The notes under the pieces are model-generated. The model did no database searches, was not told where the DNA came from, and saw only the letters and a program-made list of their open reading frames with translations. From Butyricimonas synergistica DSM 23225 (lineage in GTDB: Bacteria > Bacteroidota > Bacteroidia > Bacteroidales > Marinifilaceae), in assembly GCF_000379665.1 (NCBI RefSeq), contig NZ_KB903367.1, forward strand, positions 361,569 to 425,568: a stretch of 64,000 nt of DNA, read 5' to 3'. Within the stretch, counting starts at the first letter, position 1. Every line of letters begins with the position of its first letter. The position numbers were made by a program, and so were the translations under genes. Positions 24,376 through 33,806 of this stretch are shown here, in pieces.

Positions 24376-24503
24376 CGCTTGAAATTTTTATGGTATTGAA
24401 AATAACTTGTATATGAAGTATTCCGTATCACGTGATTTGCGCTACCGGTTGTAAAATCAAAAGAATATTTCATGTCGCTTAAAACATAAAATTGGATATT
24501 AAT

Positions 24504-25376
24504 ATGAAAGGACTAAAAATTGTTGTTCTTGCTAAGCAGGTTCCCGATACGAGAAATGTGGGAAAAGATGCGATGAAAGCGGACGGAACTGTAAACAGGG
24601 CAGCTTTACCTGCCATCTTCAATCCGGAGGATTTAAATGCTTTAGAGCAAGCTTTAAGATTAAAAGATACAATTAAAGGAACTACTGTCCACGTGTTGAC
24701 GATGGGACCGGGGCGTGCCGCCGAGATTATCCGGGAAGCGATGTACAGGGGTGCCGATGGCGGTTATTTGTTGTCGGATCGGGCTTTTGCCGGTTCTGAC
24801 ACGTTAGCGACTTCTTATGCCTTATCTTGTGCTTTGCGCAATTTGGAATATGACGTGATTATTTGCGGTCGCCAGGCTATCGACGGGGATACCGCGCAGG
24901 TAGGTCCGCAGGTGGCAGAGAAATTGGGATTGCCGCAGGTAACTTATGCAGAGGAAATACAAAAATGTGACGGGAAGACGATCACGATCAAACGTCGTTT
25001 GGAAAGAGGTATCGAGGTAGTGACCAGTCCGCTTCCCTGCGTGGTGACCGTGAACGGATCGGCTGCTGTTTGCCGCCCGAGAAACGCCCGTTTCGTGATG
25101 AAATACAAGAACGCGAAAGGAACCCAGGAGGCTCAGGATGCCAACGAGGATTATTTTGCGCTCGTGAACGAACGTCCGTATTTGAAATTGACGGAATGGA
25201 GCGTGAACGACATCAAGAGTAACCCGGAAGATCTTGGATTGAGCGGGTCGCCTACCAAGGTGAAGAATATCGAGAGCGTGGTGTTCCAGGCAAAAGAGGC
25301 AAAAGTGCTTTCTTGCACGGATTGCGAGATCGATGACATGATGAAAGAGTTGATAACGAACCATACAATCGGATAA
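24504..25376 (+). CDS. etfB: Electron transfer flavoprotein beta subunit
   Basis: A 290-residue EtfB of the FixA/EtfB family. It begins KIVVLAKQVPDT and has the NPEDLNALEQALRLKD and ICGRQAIDGDTAQVGPQ motifs for the AMP/FAD region, with the signature RRLERGIEVVTSPLP. ATG 24504 is the first ATG in frame; the upstream TTG at 24492 is unlikely. EtfB pairs with EtfA to carry electrons from acyl-CoA dehydrogenase. Together with etfA and the dehydrogenase downstream it forms the crotonyl-CoA reducing step of butyrate formation or, in reverse, fatty-acid oxidation. Whether it bifurcates electrons to ferredoxin cannot be settled here. Confidence 0.92.
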   Translation: MKGLKIVVLAKQVPDTRNVGKDAMKADGTVNRAALPAIFNPEDLNALEQALRLKDTIKGTTVHVLTMGPGRAAEIIREAMYRGADGGYLLSDRAFAGSDTLATSYALSCALRNLEYDVIICGRQAIDGDTAQVGPQVAEKLGLPQVTYAEEIQKCDGKTITIKRRLERGIEVVTSPLPCVVTVNGSAAVCRPRNARFVMKYKNAKGTQEAQDANEDYFALVNERPYLKLTEWSVNDIKSNPEDLGLSGSPTKVKNIESVVFQAKEAKVLSCTDCEIDDMMKELITNHTIG

Positions 25377-25471
25377 TTTTAGATTTTAAATTGTAAATTT
25401 TGAATTGATCTTTTGATCATGTGATTTGAGTTTACAGAATCTAAAATCTGAAATCTAAAATTTAAAATGAT

Positions 25472-26491
25472 ATGAACAGTGTATTTGTATATTGCGAGAT
25501 AGAGGAAGGTGCAGTTGCCGACGTGAGCCTTGAGCTGCTGACGAAAGGACGTGCCCTTGCAACAAAATTGGGTGTGAAACTGGAAGCTATTGCACTCGGA
25601 CATAACTTGAAAGATATAGAGAAACAAGTATTTCCTTACGGGACGGATGTTGTATGGATTGGTGATGATGCCCGTCTGGCTCCTTACACGACGTTGCCTC
25701 ACACGAAGATGTTGGTTCGTTTGTTTGAAGCCGAGAAGCCTCAGGTGGCTTTGATGGGTGCTACCAGCGTGGGACGTGATTTGGGTCCTCGCGTGTCTTC
25801 CGCTTTGCATAGCGGTTTGACGGCGGACTGCACGAGCCTTGAGATCGGGGAATACACGGATGCCAAGAGCGGCAAGAAGTACGAGAATTTGTTGTACCAG
25901 ATTCGTCCGGCTTTCGGGGGGAACATCGTGGCTACTATCGTGAACCCGGAATGTCGTCCGCAGATGGCTACCGTCCGCGAGGGTGTGATGAAAAAAGAGA
26001 TTGTTGACCCGCAATATAAAGGTGAGATTAAGAAATTGAATGTCGACGAGTACCTGGACGACACGGATATGGTGGTAAAAGTGATCGAACGCCACATGGA
26101 GAAATCCAAGGTGAACATCAAGGGTGCCCCGATCATCGTTGCTGGTGGATACGGCGTGGGTTCCAAAGAGAATTTTGCCTTGTTGTATGAATTGGCTGCC
26201 GTTTTGGGTGGAGAAGTGGGTGCTTCTCGTGCGGCTGTGGATGCCGGTTTTTGTGAACATGAACGTCAGATCGGGCAGACAGGAACGACGGTTCGTCCCA
26301 AGTTGTATATCGCTTGCGGTATCTCCGGGCAAATCCAGCATACTGCCGGTATGGAGGAGTCTTCCATGGTAATCGCTATCAACACGGATGCGAATGCCCC
26401 GATTAATAAGTTTGCTGATTACGTGATCACGGGTGACTTGAACGTGGTAATCCCGAAGATGATCCAGTATTACAAAAAGAACAGCAAGTAA
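25472..26491 (+). CDS. etfA: Electron transfer flavoprotein alpha subunit
   Basis: A 339-residue EtfA. N-terminal domain I is followed by the C-terminal FAD domain with GGYGVGSKENF, GASRAAVDAGF, GQTGTTVRPKLYIACGISGQIQH and INTDANAPINKFADY, the complete EtfA signature. It starts 95 nt after etfB across an AT-rich repeat-like spacer. The partner acyl-CoA dehydrogenase gene follows 101 nt later. Operon membership is inferred from shared strand and the absence of terminators between them. Confidence 0.94.
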   Translation: MNSVFVYCEIEEGAVADVSLELLTKGRALATKLGVKLEAIALGHNLKDIEKQVFPYGTDVVWIGDDARLAPYTTLPHTKMLVRLFEAEKPQVALMGATSVGRDLGPRVSSALHSGLTADCTSLEIGEYTDAKSGKKYENLLYQIRPAFGGNIVATIVNPECRPQMATVREGVMKKEIVDPQYKGEIKKLNVDEYLDDTDMVVKVIERHMEKSKVNIKGAPIIVAGGYGVGSKENFALLYELAAVLGGEVGASRAAVDAGFCEHERQIGQTGTTVRPKLYIACGISGQIQHTAGMEESSMVIAINTDANAPINKFADYVITGDLNVVIPKMIQYYKKNSK

Positions 26492-26592
26492 AATTATTTA
26501 CGATTTATGATTGAAGATTTACGATAGGAGAAAAATAGGATTGGGGAAGAGTATCTAAAATTATGAATCACTAAATCTAAAATTTAAAAGGT

Positions 26593-28299
26593 ATGGCAAA
26601 TTTCTATACAGATAACGAGGATTTGAAGTTCCACTTGGGACATCCTTTGATGAAAAAGATCGTTGCATTGAAAGAGCGGAATTTCGAGGATGCCGGGAAA
26701 TGTGATATCGCTCCCCGTGATTTCGAGGATGCAATGGATAATTATGACAGAGTGTTGGAGATCGTGGGTGATATTTGTGGTAACGTGATTGCAGAAAATG
26801 CCGAGGAGGTAGACCACGAGGGACCGGAAGTGATAAACGGTCGCGTGAAATACGCCCGCGGGACACAAGAGAATCACGATGTGTTGACACAAGCCGGATT
26901 GTACGGGATGTCACTCCCGCGCGAGTATGACGGGTTGAACTTCCCGATGGTTCCTTACGTGATGGCTGCCGAGTTGGTATCACGTGGTGATGGCGGGTTC
27001 GCTAACATTTGGGGATTGCAGGACTGCGCCGAAACGATTCACGAGTTTGCCAGTGAAGAGCAGAAACGTGAATATCTGCCTCGTGCGGCGAAAGGTGACA
27101 CTTACGCCATGGACTTGACCGAACCGGATGCCGGGTCGGATTTGCAATCCGTGCAGTTGAAAGCGACCTATTGTGATAAGTCTGGCAAATGGTTCCTGAA
27201 TGGAGTAAAGCGTTTTATCACAAACGGGGATGCCCAAATCTCTTTGGTTCTGGCTCGTTCAGAAGAGGGAACGCATGACGGACGCGGTTTGTCCATGTTT
27301 ATCTATGACAAGGCAAACGGGGGAATGACCGTTCGTCGTATTGAAAATAAATTAGGTATCAAGGGATCGCCGACTTGCGAGTTGGTATTCAAGGATGCCC
27401 CGGCTGTATTGGTGGGAGAACGTAAACTCGGGTTGATTAAATACGTGATGTCGTTGATGAACGGTGCCCGTTTGGGTGTCGGTGCCCAATCGGTAGGTAT
27501 CGCGGAAGCGGCTTATCGTGAAGGTTTGAAATACGCGGGCGAAAGACGGCAGTTCGGGAAAGCGATTATCGAGTTCCCCGCCGTGTACGAGATGTTGACT
27601 AACATGGAAGCCAAATTGCACGGGGCTCGCTCCATATTGTACGAAACCAGCCGTTTCGTGGATATGTACAAGGCTTACACGCATATCTCTAACGAACGCA
27701 CCTTGAATAAAGAGGAACGCGAGGAGATGAAAAAATATCAAAAGTTGGCGGATGTGTTCACCCCGTTGTTGAAATTGTTCTCCAGCGAGTACGCTAACGA
27801 GATTGCTTACGACGCATTGCAGATCCACGGCGGTTCAGGGTTTATGAAAGACTACCCCATCGAGCGCCTGGTGCGTGATGCCCGTATCACGAATATTTAT
27901 GAGGGAACTTCTCAGTTGCAGGTTGTGGCTGCCATTCGCGGTGTGACCACGGGGCAATACGCGAAACAAATCCGAGAGGAGTACGAGAAGACTCCGATTT
28001 GTCCGGAACAGGACTTCGTGCGTGAGATATTGAAAGGCATGACCGCCGCTTACGAGGCTGCTGTGACCAAGGTAACCAGTGTCGGGGAAACGGAGTACGT
28101 GGACTTCCATGCACGCCGCCTGGTGGAAATGGCTGGTTATATCATCATCGGTTACTTGTTGTTGATCGATTCTCAACGTGATGATCGATTCGCGAAATCA
28201 GCAGAGATTTTCGTGAAATACGGGCAAGCTAAGGTTGCCGGGTATGCTGCTTTCATCAATGATTTCGAGTTGAAAGATTTGGGAATGTACAAGAAATAG
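26593..28299 (+). CDS. Acyl-CoA dehydrogenase (butyryl-CoA dehydrogenase-like, extended)
   Basis: A 568-residue flavoenzyme with the family order: N-terminal helical domain, FAD-contact strands (YAMDLTEPDAGSDLQS and GVKRFITNGD), then the C-terminal helices with RRQFGKAIIEFP and HGGSGFMKDYPIERLVRDARI. The catalytic base position is in NIYEGTSQLQ. It is longer than classical butyryl-CoA dehydrogenase (about 380 residues) and has an extra C-terminal helical domain (about 460-568), as in the 570-600-residue bacterial subgroup. With EtfAB immediately upstream it probably reduces crotonyl-CoA or oxidises acyl-CoA. Chain-length preference is not visible. Confidence 0.88.
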   Translation: MANFYTDNEDLKFHLGHPLMKKIVALKERNFEDAGKCDIAPRDFEDAMDNYDRVLEIVGDICGNVIAENAEEVDHEGPEVINGRVKYARGTQENHDVLTQAGLYGMSLPREYDGLNFPMVPYVMAAELVSRGDGGFANIWGLQDCAETIHEFASEEQKREYLPRAAKGDTYAMDLTEPDAGSDLQSVQLKATYCDKSGKWFLNGVKRFITNGDAQISLVLARSEEGTHDGRGLSMFIYDKANGGMTVRRIENKLGIKGSPTCELVFKDAPAVLVGERKLGLIKYVMSLMNGARLGVGAQSVGIAEAAYREGLKYAGERRQFGKAIIEFPAVYEMLTNMEAKLHGARSILYETSRFVDMYKAYTHISNERTLNKEEREEMKKYQKLADVFTPLLKLFSSEYANEIAYDALQIHGGSGFMKDYPIERLVRDARITNIYEGTSQLQVVAAIRGVTTGQYAKQIREEYEKTPICPEQDFVREILKGMTAAYEAAVTKVTSVGETEYVDFHARRLVEMAGYIIIGYLLLIDSQRDDRFAKSAEIFVKYGQAKVAGYAAFINDFELKDLGMYKK

Positions 28300-28327
28300 T
28301 ACTAGCCTGAATTGTAAAAATACGTCT

Positions 28328-28363
28328 AAGAGGTTGTCCCAACAGGGGCAATCTCTTTTTTTA
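28328..28363 (+). terminator. Terminator of the etf/acyl-CoA dehydrogenase operon
   Basis: AAGAGGTTGTCCC pairs with GGGGCAATCTCTT (two G-T pairs) around AACA, followed by a run of T. Confidence 0.85.
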
Positions 28364-28477
28364 TTCTCATTCTTCCACTTCGCCCTTCGGGAGGCTATTT
28401 TTTTAAATTAGTTTTTACAACTGTTTCCTTTTCTAAAAAAAATATCTCTTTTTTTCACGGTGATATGATTAAAACAC

Positions 28478-28485
28478 TATCTTTG
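28478..28485 (+). promoter_or_regulatory. -7 element of the YjbH-like envelope cluster
   Basis: TATCTTTG exact match. A TTTC at 453-456, 21 nt upstream, is a weak -33. Transcription starts near 28492, which supports ATG 28568 as the first start codon of the cluster. Confidence 0.6.
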
Positions 28486-28567
28486 TTTTTGTAAATCATT
28501 GATTTATAATATATTGATTCGGTTAAAAAAGGCTCTGAGAGGGCAGGGTCATCAATTTTGTAATTGT

Positions 28568-29776
28568 ATGAATGGGATAAAAAAGTCTATTTATAATGTT
28601 TTTTATAAAACGTCAGGAGTATGTTTTATACTTTTCTGCACGATTGACTTTTTATGTGCCCAAGAGAAGGGCGGTGTGGTGGATGCGCTGGTTAACGCGG
28701 GATACGAGAATGTCAGCCGGGAGATGGGGGAAACGGAAGAAGTTATCCTGTTCGAGAATTCATTGTGGCGGGTAAACGGGGAAGGGATAAGTGAAGCCAT
28801 TAAGATTATAGAAACATTCCCGTTGATCCCGGGCAAGGGACGGCGGGTAGTTGTCCTGAGGAATAAAATTCCCCAGGTTTCTTTATTGCTTCATCCGGAC
28901 GGCACGGCGGGTACGAGGTGGAATGTTAGTTATGAGCTGGGCGATTCTTGGAAAAAGATACATGACCGGGAGTTCGCTAATAATTCCCGCTGGAAAGCAG
29001 ATTTGGTGTTTTACCCGCAATTCTCTTTGCGGAACCAGAAATTTCACAAGATATACGATGTGTTGTTTAATATCGCACCGGCTTTGGAGATCACGCCGTT
29101 CCGGGGGACGAAGATCGTGGGGCAGGTCATTATCCCGGTCTTCAACGAGTTCGGGGCATTGTACGATGATGTTCGTCCCGGTTATATTACCGTTCAACAG
29201 GATTTTAGAATTGAAAACGTGTTCCTGCAAGCGACCGTGGGGAATTTCAACCAGAATCGCTGGGGTATGGATTTAAGTTTTTTCCGTCCTTTCACGAAGG
29301 GCTGGTTGCAATATTTCGCGGTAAAAGGGGGAGTCGGGTTGACGGGATCGTCTTATTTTGTGGATTGGAATTGGCATTACGGACCTACAAAATTGTTTAC
29401 CTGGAATGTCGGCGGGAGTTATTACAACCCGCAATATAACGTGCTTTGTGAGGTGAGGGTGGAGAAGTTTCTTGCCGGGGATATTGGAGTTCGGGCTGAT
29501 ATGACCCGTCATTTCAAGCGGGCTTCTATTGGATTTTATGTTATGAAAAATGACTATGATAACCTGGACGGAGGGTTTCATTTCTCAATATTGATTCCCC
29601 CGATGAGATATAAAAGAAACCGAGTGAGAGTGACCCCGGCTAGGTACTTTAATCTTGAATATAAAGCTGCCGGATTATTCTTCAACGGGAAGTCTTATAA
29701 AACGAAACCCGGGCAGAATAAAGCAGAGGAGAACTTTAATCCATATTACATAAAATCACAATTACAAAGTAACTAA
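28568..29776 (+). CDS. YjbH-like outer-membrane protein, C-terminal half
   Basis: A 402-residue protein with a signal peptide ending near FLCAQ. The segment ENSLWRVNGEGISEAIKII, then RRVVVLRNKIPQVSLLL, resembles the middle linker domain of E. coli YjbH. The later strands VRVEKFLAGDIGVRADMTRHF, GFYVMKNDYDN, HFSILIPP and FNLEYKAAG match the order of its C-terminal barrel. The N-terminal barrel half is missing and is encoded separately at 31274. YjbH-type proteins accompany exopolysaccharide or group-4-capsule genes. ATG 28568 was chosen over the TTG at 28499, which lies at the transcription start. Confidence 0.7.
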   Translation: MNGIKKSIYNVFYKTSGVCFILFCTIDFLCAQEKGGVVDALVNAGYENVSREMGETEEVILFENSLWRVNGEGISEAIKIIETFPLIPGKGRRVVVLRNKIPQVSLLLHPDGTAGTRWNVSYELGDSWKKIHDREFANNSRWKADLVFYPQFSLRNQKFHKIYDVLFNIAPALEITPFRGTKIVGQVIIPVFNEFGALYDDVRPGYITVQQDFRIENVFLQATVGNFNQNRWGMDLSFFRPFTKGWLQYFAVKGGVGLTGSSYFVDWNWHYGPTKLFTWNVGGSYYNPQYNVLCEVRVEKFLAGDIGVRADMTRHFKRASIGFYVMKNDYDNLDGGFHFSILIPPMRYKRNRVRVTPARYFNLEYKAAGLFFNGKSYKTKPGQNKAEENFNPYYIKSQLQSN

Positions 29777-29867
29777 TAACTTAATTTAAAAGAGAACATT
29801 AAAGAAAATAGTAAACAAAAACAGGAAAGAATAAGTTAAACAAGTGTAAACCTTTATAAATGAAAGA

Positions 29868-31214
29868 ATGATGAGAAAAGAAGTAAAACATTTTGGTATG
29901 AGCGCAAAAGCTATACTAATGGTAATGGTTGTCTTCGGTACGCTTTTCAGTAGCTGTTACACGAAGGAAGATATTCCGGTTGTTCAGATTCCGGAAGAGG
30001 TTCCTAACAAGTACATTATCGAAGGGACGATTGTTGCCAATAATAATGGAAATCTGGAAACTCTGAAAGGGGTTACCGTGACGAGCGACAAGAATGGTGT
30101 TGTTGCTGCGGGTGACGCAAACTTTATTGTTACGGTGGCTAGTCCGGACACATACACTTTATCGTTGAGTAAGACGGGATATGATCCTATTTCTTACAAA
30201 GTGGTTGTACCCAGTGCCGGGGATAAGATCACGGGACAATTGATTGCCGTGAACGTACAATTGACGATGTATCGCGAGAATACCTCGAATCCGGGAACGG
30301 GTGAAGTAGGTGTTGAAGGAGGAGTTGTTGCAAATGGCGGTGGTGAATTGTCTATCCCTGCCGGGGCTTTGACTGCCAACACGCAGATCACGATGACCGT
30401 TCTTGACGATGTAAAACAAGCTGTTGAAGTAAACGGAACGCAAGAAGCTGCCGCTCAATTCTTGTTGGGAGAGTTCGGTCCTAGTGGAACGAAATTCTTG
30501 AATCCCGTGCAATGGAGCGTGGCATACGATGCTTTGGCTGATTATTATTTGGCGAATACTCAATTGCAATACCGTGCGAACAACAACGCGGGTGACTGGA
30601 CTGTTTTGACGGATGGTATCGTTTATGACAATGATAAATATAACGTGTCGTTGACTCACTTCTCTCAATACCGTATGGTATATATGGCAAGTGACATGAC
30701 TTTGGATGCTGTTACGGAAACTCTTCCGGCTATTGCGGCTATCACGAATAATAATGTTTCTCCGGCTTCTATTACTCAAATTCCTTACAAGAAATTCGAG
30801 GGTGCCGAGTTGACTTTTGGCAACGAATGGAATAGCATCACGAATGCTTCCGATAAGCAACAAATCGAGGATTTGGTGAAAAGTGCAATCATGGCAAAAG
30901 TAAATGTGGCGGAATTCAAATCATCTATCGGTGCTGCAGTTGACGCGGTGTTCACGTTGAGAGATCCTATTACGTTACCTTATGATTACCATCTTTTGTC
31001 TAAGGGCGAGCAATCTATGGATTACTACGTGTTCACGTTCAAAGTGTACAAAAAAGCGGGTAATGCTGCCGTAGAGTTGAAAGCTAACGTGAAAGTAGCT
31101 GGTAAGGTGTCTATATTCGTGGAAATCGACTATTGTGGAGCTCATCATTCTCACGGAAGCTGTGGTCACGTGTATCACGGTGGTGCCGGCGGTGGTATGG
31201 TTATTGGAGATTAA
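29868..31214 (+). CDS. Lipoprotein with carboxypeptidase-regulatory-like and ZU5-like regions and His/Cys-rich tail
   Basis: A 448-residue lipoprotein (signal peptide ending FGTLFSSC). Residues about 50-120 form a CarboxypepD-reg-like beta domain (GVTVTSDKNGVV, DTYTLSLSKTGYDPISY). Residues about 145-270 resemble a ZU5-type domain (LSIPAGALTANTQITM). The C-terminal 25 residues are rich in His, Cys and Gly (CGAHHSHGSCGHVYHGG), a possible metal-binding tail. It sits between the two YjbH-like halves, so it is probably part of the same envelope assembly. Function unknown. Confidence 0.72.
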   Translation: MMRKEVKHFGMSAKAILMVMVVFGTLFSSCYTKEDIPVVQIPEEVPNKYIIEGTIVANNNGNLETLKGVTVTSDKNGVVAAGDANFIVTVASPDTYTLSLSKTGYDPISYKVVVPSAGDKITGQLIAVNVQLTMYRENTSNPGTGEVGVEGGVVANGGGELSIPAGALTANTQITMTVLDDVKQAVEVNGTQEAAAQFLLGEFGPSGTKFLNPVQWSVAYDALADYYLANTQLQYRANNNAGDWTVLTDGIVYDNDKYNVSLTHFSQYRMVYMASDMTLDAVTETLPAIAAITNNNVSPASITQIPYKKFEGAELTFGNEWNSITNASDKQQIEDLVKSAIMAKVNVAEFKSSIGAAVDAVFTLRDPITLPYDYHLLSKGEQSMDYYVFTFKVYKKAGNAAVELKANVKVAGKVSIFVEIDYCGAHHSHGSCGHVYHGGAGGGMVIGD

Positions 31215-31273
31215 TTTAGAAAACGAATCGAACGTTAAGTGGAAGCCGAAAGCAAAATATCATGGATATGAAT

Positions 31274-32017
31274 ATGAAAAAGATATTACTTACTGGTATA
31301 TTTATCTTGAGCACTTTCATGCTTTCGGCGCAATTAACGTTGGGTACGACCGGATTGTTGAACAGTCCGTCTGCTGATATGCAGCCTGACAAGATGGTGA
31401 TGCTCGGTGGTAATTTTTTACACGACCGGATAACTCCTAACGGGTTTCCGTATAACACGTACAATTATTTCCTGAATATCACGTTTTTGCCTTTCCTCGA
31501 GGTCGCTTACACGTGTACCTTGTTCAAGGCTACCGATAAGTTTGTGCCGGAGAAGAAAGGAAGGTTTGTCAACCAGGATCGTGCTTTTTCTGTTCGTTTA
31601 CGGGCGCTGACGGAAAGGAAATACCGTCCGGCAGTGGTTTTCGGGTCAAACGACTTGTATACGCAAAGTAACGGGGGCGGGCTCATGACAGAAGAGTCCA
31701 ATAACCAGTACTTCAACAAGTTTTACCTGGCGGTAACGAAACACGTGAACGTCAGCAAGACCGAACAGATCGGGGTACATTTGGCATATCAGTATAACAG
31801 ACGGGCTTCCAATCGCCTGAATGGGTTTTCCGGGGGAATTAGTTATAAGCCCTCGTTTGCTCCGAACTTGAATCTGATCGTACAGCATGATTCGAAAAGT
31901 CTCTTTGTTGGTGCCAACTACCTGCTCTTCAAACATCTTTTTATGCAAGTTGTTTTGCAGGACGGGCAATATTTTTCGGGAGGGCTGGCATACAAGATTT
32001 ATTTAAAAGGTAAATAA
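31274..32017 (+). CDS. YjbH-like outer-membrane protein, N-terminal half
   Basis: A 247-residue protein with a signal peptide (MKKILLTGIFILSTFMLSAQ). The opening GTTGLLNSPSADMQPDKMVM, the strand FLPFLEVAYTCTLF, then DRAFSVRLRALTERKYRPAVVFGSNDL reproduce the order of the N-terminal barrel half of YjbH. The protein stops where the full-length family continues into the linker and second barrel half, which are encoded by the gene at 28568. Two separate chains could associate into one pore or act separately. Start ATG 31274 is the one directly before the signal peptide. Confidence 0.7.
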   Translation: MKKILLTGIFILSTFMLSAQLTLGTTGLLNSPSADMQPDKMVMLGGNFLHDRITPNGFPYNTYNYFLNITFLPFLEVAYTCTLFKATDKFVPEKKGRFVNQDRAFSVRLRALTERKYRPAVVFGSNDLYTQSNGGGLMTEESNNQYFNKFYLAVTKHVNVSKTEQIGVHLAYQYNRRASNRLNGFSGGISYKPSFAPNLNLIVQHDSKSLFVGANYLLFKHLFMQVVLQDGQYFSGGLAYKIYLKGK

Positions 32018-32050
32018 CGAGGAATTTGATAAACTGTAAATAAAAATAGA

Positions 32051-33247
32051 ATGAAAATAAAGACTTTATTACTCTCTGCGCTCGTTGTGGGGGCTTCCTA
32101 TTCGGTAAGTGCCCAGACGATCGATACGGATGTAAAATATATGTCTCCTAGATTTAAGGATAATATTTTTATCAGTATTGGTGTGGGAGCGCAAGGTTAC
32201 CTGACGCAGGATAATTTTGACCACGGTTTCGGGAAAGTAATCGAACCGTTGGTGAATCTGTCCGTGGGTAAATGGATGGATCCCTACTGGGGGCTTCGCG
32301 GACAGGTGTCCGGATGGCAATCCAAGATGTACACTGATGTCAACCGTTTGAATAATGGTGGCGTGTTCAATAAATTTGAGCGTAAGTACATCAATTTGAA
32401 CCTGGACTTCATGTTGAACTTGACGAACTTGTGGCGTCAATATGACCCTGAGAACAAATGGGATATGAATTTCTTTATAGGTCCGGGCTTGAGTTTCGGT
32501 AAATTCCACAACAAGCAAGTGGATGTCCTTGTAAACGGTTCGCTCGGGTTGGGTGGAAAGTACAATATCAACAAATATTGGGCTATTGATCTGGAGGCTC
32601 GCACGCATTTGTTGCCGACGTTCTTCTATACCAATAAATATACGGGTTCGGAAGAAATTGCCGGACGTTCCTATCAGGACGGGTTGCTTTCGTTATCTAT
32701 CGGTGCGACTTACACCTTCGGGGGCAAAAAGTTTACCCGTTACGAGAGTGGAGCCGAGCGTGTTCGCCAACAGTTGAACGACAAGATCAACGCTCTGGAA
32801 TCAGAATTGCGAAACACGCAATCTCAGCTGGAGGCTGCCAGGGTTGCCGAGCAAGTGGCTCAAAAGGAACTTGCCTTGACCGAGGCTGAGAAAGCTGAAG
32901 CTATTGCTGCCGCTGCCAGACAAGATTTCACTCAATACGTTGGTTTCACGATCAACAAGAGTGCCGTGAAAGCGGAACAAATGGTGGTTCTGCAAGCCGT
33001 TGCTAATTATATGGCTGCAAATCCGAGTGTAAAGATGAAGGTTGTGGGATATGCTGACAAGCAGACCGGAAGCAAGTATTTTAACCAGAAACTTAGCGAA
33101 AGACGCGCAAAGAGCGTTTACGATCTGTTGGTTAAGAAATTCGGGGTTTCGTCAGACCGTTTGTCTTACATTGGATTGGGTGACCAGGATCAACCCTTCA
33201 AGGTGAATAACTACAATCGTTTAGTTATGATTCTTGGAGAAAAATAA
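32051..33247 (+). CDS. OmpA-family outer-membrane protein
   Basis: A 398-residue protein. A signal peptide (ending SVSAQ) leads to an eight-strand-like beta domain (about 25-225), an Ala/Glu-rich coiled coil (about 235-295) and a C-terminal OmpA peptidoglycan-binding domain (about 300-398). That domain has the family patterns VGYADKQTGSKYFNQKLSERRA and GLGDQDQPFKVNNYNRLVMI. It anchors the outer membrane to the cell wall. It is the last gene of the YjbH-like cluster, 33 nt after the previous gene, with a strong terminator behind it. Confidence 0.88.
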   Translation: MKIKTLLLSALVVGASYSVSAQTIDTDVKYMSPRFKDNIFISIGVGAQGYLTQDNFDHGFGKVIEPLVNLSVGKWMDPYWGLRGQVSGWQSKMYTDVNRLNNGGVFNKFERKYINLNLDFMLNLTNLWRQYDPENKWDMNFFIGPGLSFGKFHNKQVDVLVNGSLGLGGKYNINKYWAIDLEARTHLLPTFFYTNKYTGSEEIAGRSYQDGLLSLSIGATYTFGGKKFTRYESGAERVRQQLNDKINALESELRNTQSQLEAARVAEQVAQKELALTEAEKAEAIAAAARQDFTQYVGFTINKSAVKAEQMVVLQAVANYMAANPSVKMKVVGYADKQTGSKYFNQKLSERRAKSVYDLLVKKFGVSSDRLSYIGLGDQDQPFKVNNYNRLVMILGEK

Positions 33248-33320
33248 TATTGAAGGTCTGCGAGATTTAAAATGTCCGTGAATTCAATAATACAAATAAA
33301 CTAAAGCTCGTGGGCTATAA

Positions 33321-33356
33321 ATAAAGGGGGTGGTTTACCAACCCCTTTATTTATTT
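33321..33356. terminator. Bidirectional terminator after the OmpA-family gene
   Basis: ATAAAGGGG (321-329) pairs with CCCCTTTAT (342-350), and the loop can pair further. T-rich DNA follows on the plus side. It overlaps the stop codon of the small convergent gene. Confidence 0.8.
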
Positions 33357-33569
33357 TTCTTGTTTACCAACCTCGATGGGTTTATAGTTTTCTCTTTCCT
33401 TGCGGTCGGTAGTGGCGGCACAACTGATGCCCCTTTCCCGCATAGCTTTGTTTTTACCTATATGTGTATCCGGGAATTTTTTCTTCTTACTGAAGAATGT
33501 TGTTATTCCCAAGCCGATGAAAGCTATCCCGACCAATACCAGTATGATAATAAAATAGGTTCCTAGCAT
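33351..33569 (-). CDS. Small single-span membrane protein, function unknown
   Basis: A 72-residue protein with one N-terminal transmembrane segment (TYFIIILVLVGIAFIGLGI) followed by a basic, cytoplasmic-looking tail with KKKKFPDTHIGKNKAM and a single cysteine in GISCAATTD. Proteins of this size and pattern are widespread in Bacteroidales and have no assigned function. The coding assignment rests on the clear TM segment and the conserved-looking FPDTHIG motif. Confidence 0.65.
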   Translation of the reverse strand: MLGTYFIIILVLVGIAFIGLGITTFFSKKKKFPDTHIGKNKAMRERGISCAATTDRKERENYKPIEVGKQEK

Positions 33570-33767
33570 AATATTATTCGTTTAGTTTAAACAAAAATAC
33601 GATTATTACTTCGACTCCCCAAGCGTCTGGTTCGGTTTTGTCTTTATTTTTATGAATGGGTATACGGGGATAATTTTAGATTGTTCTAAAAGTACTTTAT
33701 TGTCGTGGGGGAAAGTGCCATGAGGAAAAAAAAGATTAAAAAAGTCTATTTATTACTTTGTTTTTTC

Positions 33768-33775
33768 TACCTTTG
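33768..33775 (+). promoter_or_regulatory. -7 element of the first PUR-family gene
   Basis: TACCTTTG fits TAnnTTTG. It ends 31 nt before ATG 33807 and excludes the far upstream ATG at 33705. Confidence 0.5.
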
Positions 33776-33806
33776 GGGTGCAAAGTCAAATAAAATCGAG
33801 ATAACA

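Noticed and set aside
25379..26341. A 320-codon frame opposite etfA
   Set aside because: It is the mirror of a strongly conserved gene, with no domain and a composition typical of antisense frames.
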